Below, in pieces: positions 58,712 through 64,000 of a stretch of 64,000 nucleotides of DNA; within the stretch, counting starts at the first letter, position 1; each line of letters starts with the position of its first letter. Under the pieces are notes generated by a model, which did not search any database, was not told where the DNA came from, and was given only the letters and a program-made list of their open reading frames with translations. The translations under genes and the position numbers were made by a program. This stretch comes from DATMFV01 sp035555975 (GTDB lineage Bacteria; Verrucomicrobiota; Verrucomicrobiia; Chthoniobacterales; Chthoniobacteraceae): contig DATMFV010000035.1 in assembly GCA_035555975.1 (NCBI GenBank), positions 1 through 64,000 on the forward strand. Direction: 5' to 3'.

Positions 58712-60648
58712 CAATAGGGCGTTTGGCTTTTGCGACGGCGCGCGACCCGTGTACCGGCGGCCAGCAACCCGGCCCCGAGGCATAACATGAAGGCGGAAGG
58801 CTCCGGGATGGCCTCGATTTGCAGGTAGAGTTCATGCCCGTTGTCGAGCGTGACGACGCGAAATGCCAAAGCCGGGAGATCGCCATCCCATCCATCGCTA
58901 CCATTGGCAGGCGCCAGATTCAGGCTGAAGTAGTCGCTGTAATCGGTATGTGCCGCCAGTTCCAGGGCGTTGAGCACGATGCGGTCGGCTTCGGCGAACT
59001 TCCAGGTATGAGTCTGGCTCAAGGAGAAGCCTGCCAGTTCGCCGCTGGTTGCCGGGTCGGAAAGGGTCGACAAATTCAGGTTCAGGCGCCGGGTCGAGGT
59101 GTCCACGCCGGAGAGCAGCAAGTCGCCTTCGACGGAGAGGAGATCCCAGCCGTTGAGCGTCCCGGCGAGGCTCTGGTCGCCTGCGTCGGGATTGATGGAG
59201 GCCACCTGCCAGTTGTAATGGCTGCCGCCTTCCAGCGTGGCGTTGCCGGAAACATTCAACACCCCCGGCGAACTGCCCGGCGTCACCGTGCCGCCGGTTT
59301 TCACCAGCAACCCGCCCAGCGTGCCGTTGCCCCCCACGGTTGCGCTGGCTTCCACCTCCGTCGTGCCGCCCAGTGCCTGGGAAACCAGCAGCGTTCCGGC
59401 GGCAACGGCAGTGGTTCCCGTCCGCGCCGAGCCGTCCCCGGAAAGCAGCAGCGTGCCATCGCCCTGTTTGGTCAGGACGCCGCCCCCGAGCACCTCCCCG
59501 GAAAACTCCACCGTGGCCGTTTCCTGTATGATGGCGATGCGGCTGCTGCCTTCCACGGTAAAGCCGCGCCCGGAACCGGCGCTCAAGCCGGTGTAACGCA
59601 GCTCGCCGCCTTTGAGAAGCAGGTTGGAGGCGGCATTGCCGGAAACGCCGAGCTGGGCGAGATTGCCGAGGGCGATCGCGCCGCCCGAGATCGTGGTCGC
59701 CCCGCTATAGCTATTGACCACGGTTGAAGCATAGGTCAGCGTGCCGGCGCCCGACTTGATGAAAGAGGCTTCACCGGTCGTGGTGGTCGTGGAAGCCTGG
59801 TTGCGGATGCCGCTGCCATTCTGAGTGAAGTCGATATTGGAAAGGGCCTCCAGTTCCAGGGTTCCGGTGCTGCCCGCCGAAGCCAGCCCCCAGTGAACGT
59901 TGGTCACAGCCGTCTGCCCGCCGGTGTCGATGGTCAGTTTCCACCCGGGGTTGAACTGCACGTAGGAACTGCCGGTGATGCTCAACCCGCCATGGGCGGT
60001 GATGGTTCCATTACGCTGAAGGGTGATGCGGCTGAGCGTCGTGCCAAGGCCCTGATAGGTAATGCTTCCCGAATCGCCGCGAAAGAGCAGGTTTCGCCCG
60101 ATGCCCACCCCCTGCGCGCTCGCTCCCGCTTTGTTGACGATGACGCTCCCGCCGTTGATCGAAGTCGTCCCGGTGATGGCATTGGCGGCGGTGCCGGAGA
60201 TGGTGAGCGTCTCGCCGACTTTGGCGATGTCGAGATTGGCGGCGGTGATCTTTCCCTCCACCGTCATGGTGCCGTACAGATTGCCGTTGGCATTGGCCGC
60301 CCCGTTCTTGAACTCCACATCGGCAAGGATCGACAACGGACCGGCGCTTGCCGTGATCGTACCCGCTTCGCCCAGTTCCAGAGTCCCGTTGCCAAGGGTA
60401 TAGGCATTGGCAGAAGTAAAGCCGAGGTTTCCCACCGGTTTGCGACCGCCCCCGAGGTCGATGGCATACCGGGCGGCGTCGCCAAAGGTGATCGGCTGGA
60501 AAGCGCCCGGCAGCGTGTCGCCCTGCCAGTTTTCCTGTTGATCCCAGAGATCATTGCCGCCCTGCCCCGTCCAGATACCCTGGGCGTGGGAGGAGGGTGC
60601 GTTTGCCAGGAGGGCCAAAAGCGTCAAGGTAGCGAAAGTCGGTTTCAT
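58711..60648 (-). CDS. PEP-CTERM protein with autotransporter-type beta-strand repeats (cassette 4)
   Basis: The 645-residue protein has a signal peptide (MKPTFATLTLLALLANAPSSHA), then IWTGQGGNDLWDQQENW, an opening shared with the cassette 1 protein. Beta-helix repeats follow (NSYSGATTI, KQGDGTLLLSGDGS, ATVGGNGTLGG), then LVKTGGTVTPGSSPGVL, typical of these repeats. The end is IPEPSAFMLCLGAGLLAAGTRVARRRKS. It is predicted to form a long surface fibre or to be released after exosortase cleavage. It lies between the pseudopilin and DUF4838 genes. Confidence 0.88.
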   Translation of the reverse strand: MKPTFATLTLLALLANAPSSHAQGIWTGQGGNDLWDQQENWQGDTLPGAFQPITFGDAARYAIDLGGGRKPVGNLGFTSANAYTLGNGTLELGEAGTITASAGPLSILADVEFKNGAANANGNLYGTMTVEGKITAANLDIAKVGETLTISGTAANAITGTTSINGGSVIVNKAGASAQGVGIGRNLLFRGDSGSITYQGLGTTLSRITLQRNGTITAHGGLSITGSSYVQFNPGWKLTIDTGGQTAVTNVHWGLASAGSTGTLELEALSNIDFTQNGSGIRNQASTTTTTGEASFIKSGAGTLTYASTVVNSYSGATTISGGAIALGNLAQLGVSGNAASNLLLKGGELRYTGLSAGSGRGFTVEGSSRIAIIQETATVEFSGEVLGGGVLTKQGDGTLLLSGDGSARTGTTAVAAGTLLVSQALGGTTEVEASATVGGNGTLGGLLVKTGGTVTPGSSPGVLNVSGNATLEGGSHYNWQVASINPDAGDQSLAGTLNGWDLLSVEGDLLLSGVDTSTRRLNLNLSTLSDPATSGELAGFSLSQTHTWKFAEADRIVLNALELAAHTDYSDYFSLNLAPANGSDGWDGDLPALAFRVVTLDNGHELYLQIEAIPEPSAFMLCLGAGLLAAGTRVARRRKSQTPY

Positions 60649-60670
60649 GCTCGGGCAAGGTGAGGGGGGG

Positions 60671-61396
60671 TCAGGGATTTCGCCCCTGCCAGAAAGGCGA
60701 CGGGGCCGTGGAGGGGATGGAAGCCATCGGGATGCTGCGGACGCTTCCGTCCGCGTAGGCCACGTTGAGATGTCCGCCGTGGCGCTGCTTGAGCTTCGCC
60801 TTGCGAGCGTTGTCCTGCAGCTTGAGATGATCCGCCATATAGTGGTCGGTAAAGTCGATATAGAGCATCAGTTGGGAAGGCTGTTCGACGAGTTGTCGGC
60901 GTTCCCCGGCCCGGGAGAGAGGGGTGGCGACCTGCAGGCTGGCGTTTTGCGCATAGCTAAGCCCATACCTCAAGGGGGCATAGACGCCCCGGTAAACCCA
61001 GTTCGTATCGGGACGCTCCGGGCGATCCAATGGACAGATGAACGGGCTCTCCATAAAATCCGATGCGGGCCGACGAGGCACCGGGCCCAGATAAGGAAGC
61101 AGGGCTTCCGAAAAGACGCGGTTGTTGCCGTCGGGGCTGACTTCATTGGGCGGCCATTTGCCGTTGTGGTCCGTACCGTACAGGGCGGAGGCCACCGAAA
61201 GACCCTTGAGATTGCGCACGCAGTGAAGCTCTTTGACCCGTCGCCCGCTCAAAAACCCCGCCGGAAGAAGCAGGCTCGCCAGGAGCACGATCACCCCTGC
61301 CGCCACCACAAATTCCACGAGGGTCACTCCCGCCAAACGCGCAGAACGCCGTCTGGCGCTCAGTGCAGAAGGGCAGGCATTTGGGAGGAGGTTCAT
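60671..61396 (-). CDS. H-X9-DG pseudopilin (cassette 4)
   Basis: The 241-residue pilin-like protein has a basic leader, processing site AG/VTLVEFVVAAGVIVLLASLLLP with Glu at +5, and a globular domain with ICPLDRPERPDTNW. The H-x9-D-G motif is RHGGHLNVAYADGSVRS. The end is PSPFWQGRNP, nearly as in cassette 2. It is the first gene of cassette 4, right after an operator palindrome and divergent from the LacI gene. Confidence 0.85.
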   Translation of the reverse strand: MNLLPNACPSALSARRRSARLAGVTLVEFVVAAGVIVLLASLLLPAGFLSGRRVKELHCVRNLKGLSVASALYGTDHNGKWPPNEVSPDGNNRVFSEALLPYLGPVPRRPASDFMESPFICPLDRPERPDTNWVYRGVYAPLRYGLSYAQNASLQVATPLSRAGERRQLVEQPSQLMLYIDFTDHYMADHLKLQDNARKAKLKQRHGGHLNVAYADGSVRSIPMASIPSTAPSPFWQGRNP

Positions 61397-61410
61397 GGAT
61401 ATTCAGGATT

Positions 61411-61487
61411 ATTAAGCGCTTAATTTCCTGAGGTCAATTCTTTTTTAACAAAAGCCGTACGACCGCCCGGAAAGATAACCGCTTAAT
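61411..61487. promoter_or_regulatory. LacI operator candidates in the divergent region of cassette 4
   Basis: ATTAAGCGCTTAAT (61411-61424) is a perfect 14-base palindrome 15 bases before the pseudopilin start. GATAACCGCTTAAT (61474-61487) matches it at 11 of 14 bases, 62 bases before the LacI start. Two sites of this kind in the shared promoter region suggest that the LacI protein controls both directions. Confidence 0.65.
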
Positions 61488-61548
61488 TTTCCGATCGGGC
61501 GGAATTGACGGGGAGCCGCCGTGCGCCTTAGAGTGAGCGTTTCTGAAT

Positions 61549-62583
61549 ATGCAGGTCTCCCTTAAAACCATTGCCAGGATCGCCGGCGTCACCGAAGCGA
61601 CCGTCTCCATGGCGCTCCGGCATACCGGCACGGTCTCAGCCAGGCGCCGGGAGCAGATCCTGGAGATCGCGCGTCGGCTCAATTACACCCCGAACTTTGC
61701 CGCGCGGGGGTTGAGCACCGGGCGCTCGCAGTTGATCGGCGTCGTGGCCGCCACATTTTACACCGAGATTTCCTCCCTGCTCCTGAGCCACTTTGAAAAG
61801 GAGATCCGCACGCAGAACTACCACCTGCTCGGGGCGTTCCATCAAGGCAATGCGCAACTGGAGGAACAGGTGCTGCGCGACATGATTGGCCGCAAGGTGG
61901 ATGGCGTGGTCGGTTTCCCCGTGGTGCAAACCCGCTGCCGCGCCTGGCAACTGCTGCACGAGGCGAAAATCCCCTTTGTCATCTTCAACGAAACCGCTCC
62001 CTTTGCCCACCACGAGGTCGGCATTGATTTCGAGCACGGGGCGCGGCTGATGGTCGATCACCTCGTCTCCCTCGGGCGGCGCCATCTCGCGTTTGTCTGC
62101 ACCGGCTCGCGCTCCCCTTCGGTCAAGGCCCGGCAGCGCGGATGGCGGGCGGCGTGCAAGGCGCACGGGATCAAATGGACCCCCGACCGCTGCTTTTTCA
62201 CCGAAAAACATGGCCACCCGGAGCTGCTTCAGGAGATCGCCGGGCGGGTCGTCGCCAGCCCGCTCCGGCCCGATGGCCTTTGCGCCGCCAACGACCAGAT
62301 CGCCACCGCCCTGCTTCAGGCGCTCCACCGGCAGGGGCGGACCGTGCCCGACGAAGTCGCCGTCGTCGGCTTTGACGACACCGAGTTCTCCCGGCTCCTC
62401 CCGCAGCCGCTCACCACCGTCCGCCAGCCGATCGCAGAATTTGCTAAACGCGCCGCCGCGATCGTCCTCCAACAGATCGACCAGCCCGATACCGATTACC
62501 AGCGGGTGCTGCTCCCGCCCGAACTGGTGGTGCGGGAGACCACGGTCAAACCGCCGGGCGATCCAATGACGGACGCCGGTTGA
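61549..62583 (+). CDS. LacI-family transcriptional regulator (cassette 4)
   Basis: The 344-residue product has a typical LacI helix-turn-helix (VSLKTIARIAGVTEATVSMALRHTGTVS) and hinge (LNYTPNFAARGLSTGRS). A classical sugar-binding domain follows, with VDGVVGFPVVQ, GARLMVDHLVSLGRRHLAFV, DGLCAANDQIATALLQALHRQG and VAVVGFDDTEFSRLLPQPLTTVRQP. It probably represses the divergent pseudopilin/PEP-CTERM/DUF4838 operon until a sugar binds. Its ATG at 61549 follows a spacer of 62 bases from the nearer operator. Confidence 0.93.
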   Translation: MQVSLKTIARIAGVTEATVSMALRHTGTVSARRREQILEIARRLNYTPNFAARGLSTGRSQLIGVVAATFYTEISSLLLSHFEKEIRTQNYHLLGAFHQGNAQLEEQVLRDMIGRKVDGVVGFPVVQTRCRAWQLLHEAKIPFVIFNETAPFAHHEVGIDFEHGARLMVDHLVSLGRRHLAFVCTGSRSPSVKARQRGWRAACKAHGIKWTPDRCFFTEKHGHPELLQEIAGRVVASPLRPDGLCAANDQIATALLQALHRQGRTVPDEVAVVGFDDTEFSRLLPQPLTTVRQPIAEFAKRAAAIVLQQIDQPDTDYQRVLLPPELVVRETTVKPPGDPMTDAG

Positions 62584-62625
62584 GGAGACGCCCCATAGCG
62601 AAACACCTTGTACCGGGGAATGAGG

Positions 62626-63420
62626 CTACCCTTCGATTAAATAAACCGCTTGCTGAACACTCGGCGCGGTGACTTCGAAGGTTTGCCCGTCGATCTCGCG
62701 GAATCCCTGCCGGTGCCGGGGCAGCCTGCCACGGGAGACGAGCTGCAAACGGAGAGTGACCGGTTTTTCCACCATGAACGGAGGGATCTCCGCGCATCGT
62801 TTCACCGCCTCTCTGGTCTTCTCCTGAATCACTCTCCGCGCTTCTCCGGGGGAAAGGAAGATGGCCCCTTCGATACCAATGCCTTGCTTGACCTCCGCCT
62901 TGACCGCGTGGGGTAGAAAAGCTTCGGTTTCCGCCACGGTCTTGTCATCTCCGCTGACCATGATCACCGGCACTCCATGATCTCCCGCAATGCCCGCATC
63001 GACGGCAATCTCCCCCGCTTTCACGCCATTGAGCCAGAAATTCTGCCACAGCAGCGAGTTCGCCGTATGTTCCAGAACCCCGAAGGGGGTGCCCGCCATC
63101 GCATGGTAGCCAAGGAGAATCAAACCATCAAACTGCCTGATACCGGGCATTCTGCCCATCTGGCTCTCTCCCATGATATAGCGTGCCCCGGGATGGAGCT
63201 GGTCGAAAACAAGATTGAAGCAGGTTCCATGGACATCCCTCACGACCACTTCCGTCGCACCTGCTTCCAGACAGGCTTCCACGCAGGCATTCACCTCCCG
63301 GGTCATCTGGAGGCGACCTTCAGGGTAGTGAAGCTCCCCCACACGAACCTGGGATGCCCGGCAGATTCCGCTGATCCCCTCCATATCCACCAGAATATAG
63401 ATTTTCTTCTGCTGCTTCAT
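62626..63420 (-). CDS. M55 D-aminopeptidase (DppA-like)
   Basis: The 264-residue product belongs to family M55, zinc aminopeptidases that release D-amino acids from short peptides such as D-Ala-D-Ala. The start IYILVDMEGISGI holds metal-binding Asp and Glu. DVHGTCFN near residue 62, LLGYHAMAGT near 101 and LEHTANS near 115 hold the histidines and catalytic residues. The GDDKTVAE stretch is also conserved. No signal peptide is seen. It lies 41 bases after the cut-off DUF4838 gene on the same strand. Confidence 0.88.
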   Translation of the reverse strand: MKQQKKIYILVDMEGISGICRASQVRVGELHYPEGRLQMTREVNACVEACLEAGATEVVVRDVHGTCFNLVFDQLHPGARYIMGESQMGRMPGIRQFDGLILLGYHAMAGTPFGVLEHTANSLLWQNFWLNGVKAGEIAVDAGIAGDHGVPVIMVSGDDKTVAETEAFLPHAVKAEVKQGIGIEGAIFLSPGEARRVIQEKTREAVKRCAEIPPFMVEKPVTLRLQLVSRGRLPRHRQGFREIDGQTFEVTAPSVQQAVYLIEG

Positions 63421-63461
63421 ATAAAACTCCCGGCTTGAAAAGAGGCGTTTGGGGTCATCTT

Positions 63462-64000
63462 CTATTTTACCCGGCGGAAGGCTCCTCCGGTCTTCCATAG
63501 CTGATAGACGGAACCGATCGCCAGCGGCTCCGTGCGAAATTTCTCGCGATGCCAGTCCAGCAGCTTCTGATGGGCTTCCACTGGATCTTCGCTTTCCGCA
63601 GTGGCCCGATAGATCTCCGCATAATCAAGCCCGGTCCTTAGCAGGGCAATTCTGGCTTTGATCTTCTCATCACCGGCCGCTTCTTCATCGGCCTGCCGCA
63701 GGAGTCCGCGCAGCGAAGCCATGGTTTCGGGATCGAACGCCTCAAAGTAGGAAGCCTGAAACGCCGTCCTGCCCCTGGCTTTCTTGGATGACGCTTTGGC
63801 CTCCGGGTCGCGCTCTTCCTCGCGCAATTGCTCCTCAATCCTGGAAGGTACAGACCGGGCCATCTGATCGGTGGCCTCTTCCAGCTTTGCAAAATAGAGA
63901 ACCATCGGCTCGGCGGCCGGTCCAAAACCGGCCCGGCAGTAGTCGTTGATGATCGCAGTGACATCCGCGGAGGGGTCCCAGAGGAGTTTCGTGAGCAGAT
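63462..64000 (-). CDS. 3' end of a third DUF4838-type gene (cut off by window edge)
   Basis: The visible 178 residues start at the window edge with LTKLLWDPSADVTAIINDYCRAGFGPAAEPMVLYF. This aligns with the C-terminal region of the two complete DUF4838 proteins (MMWNPEAEVEEILAEFYDCFGPAKEAVRAYF in cassette 4). A charged helical stretch and the end VYQLWKTGGAFRRVK follow. The N-terminus, signal peptide and catalytic part are outside the window. It is followed by the M55 peptidase, so this locus differs from cassettes 2 and 4. Confidence 0.75.
   Translation of the reverse strand, partial: LLTKLLWDPSADVTAIINDYCRAGFGPAAEPMVLYFAKLEEATDQMARSVPSRIEEQLREEERDPEAKASSKKARGRTAFQASYFEAFDPETMASLRGLLRQADEEAAGDEKIKARIALLRTGLDYAEIYRATAESEDPVEAHQKLLDWHREKFRTEPLAIGSVYQLWKTGGAFRRVK

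Noticed and set aside
1..64000. CRISPR array, rRNA operon, insertion sequence, exosortase gene
   Set aside because: I saw no regularly spaced repeats, rRNA segments, transposase-like proteins or exosortase-like membrane proteins in the window.

Overview
The window is high-GC bacterial DNA, most likely from a member of the Verrucomicrobiota (Opitutae-like) or a near relative in the PVC group. This is an inference from the gene families: PEP-CTERM proteins with autotransporter-type beta-strand repeats, pseudopilins with the H-X9-DG tail, DUF4838 glycan-active proteins, a sulfatase, and a Gram-negative envelope set (LPS-type glycosyltransferases, MsbA-like exporter, Mpl recycling ligase, outer-membrane barrel). 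No rRNA, CRISPR array or insertion sequence was seen. One tRNA gene, tRNA-Gly(CCC), is present.

Layout. 1-1.4 kb: a cut-off secreted-protein gene and a sialidase-like gene with three copies of a LacI-type operator. 1.5-4.9 kb: nrdR, an ATP-cone-like partner, an outer-membrane barrel and a flavin monooxygenase. 4.9-14.5 kb: glycan cassette 1 (dehydrogenase, GHL10-like hydrolase, H-X9-DG pseudopilin, PEP-CTERM protein, CUT1 sugar transporter) with a divergent LacI regulator. 14.6-20.2 kb: cassette 2 (PEP-CTERM, pseudopilin, DUF4838, AraC regulator, amidohydrolase). 20.5-22.2 kb: mnmA, cutA and a tiny membrane protein. 22.2-25.7 kb: a phage-derived tail and lysis module beside tRNA-Gly. 25.8-30.9 kb: a pseudopilin, a SurA-like chaperone, pdxA, and a coupled IclR-sulfatase pair. 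30.9-39.3 kb: larB, a predicted metalloprotease, an MsbA-like exporter and three glycosyltransferases. 39.3-45.8 kb: cassette 3 (GntR, PEP-CTERM, pseudopilin, 1271-residue glycan-active protein). 45.9-56.8 kb: housekeeping genes (murein peptide amidase, mpl, sensor kinase, ftsH, lipase, cimA, cell-wall amidase, HicB). 56.8-62.6 kb: cassette 4 (divergent LacI, pseudopilin, PEP-CTERM, DUF4838). 62.6-64 kb: an M55 D-aminopeptidase and the 3' end of a third DUF4838 gene.

The most notable pattern is a module present four times: a dedicated regulator (LacI, AraC, GntR, LacI), one pseudopilin ending in H-X9-DG, one PEP-CTERM surface protein, and one large secreted glycan-active enzyme. The parts differ in sequence and order, but the composition is constant. 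Three cassettes carry their own candidate operator palindromes or promoter repeats. This suggests that each glycan utilisation locus brings its own surface fibre components. The families are known; the cassette logic and the candidate operators are inferences from this sequence.
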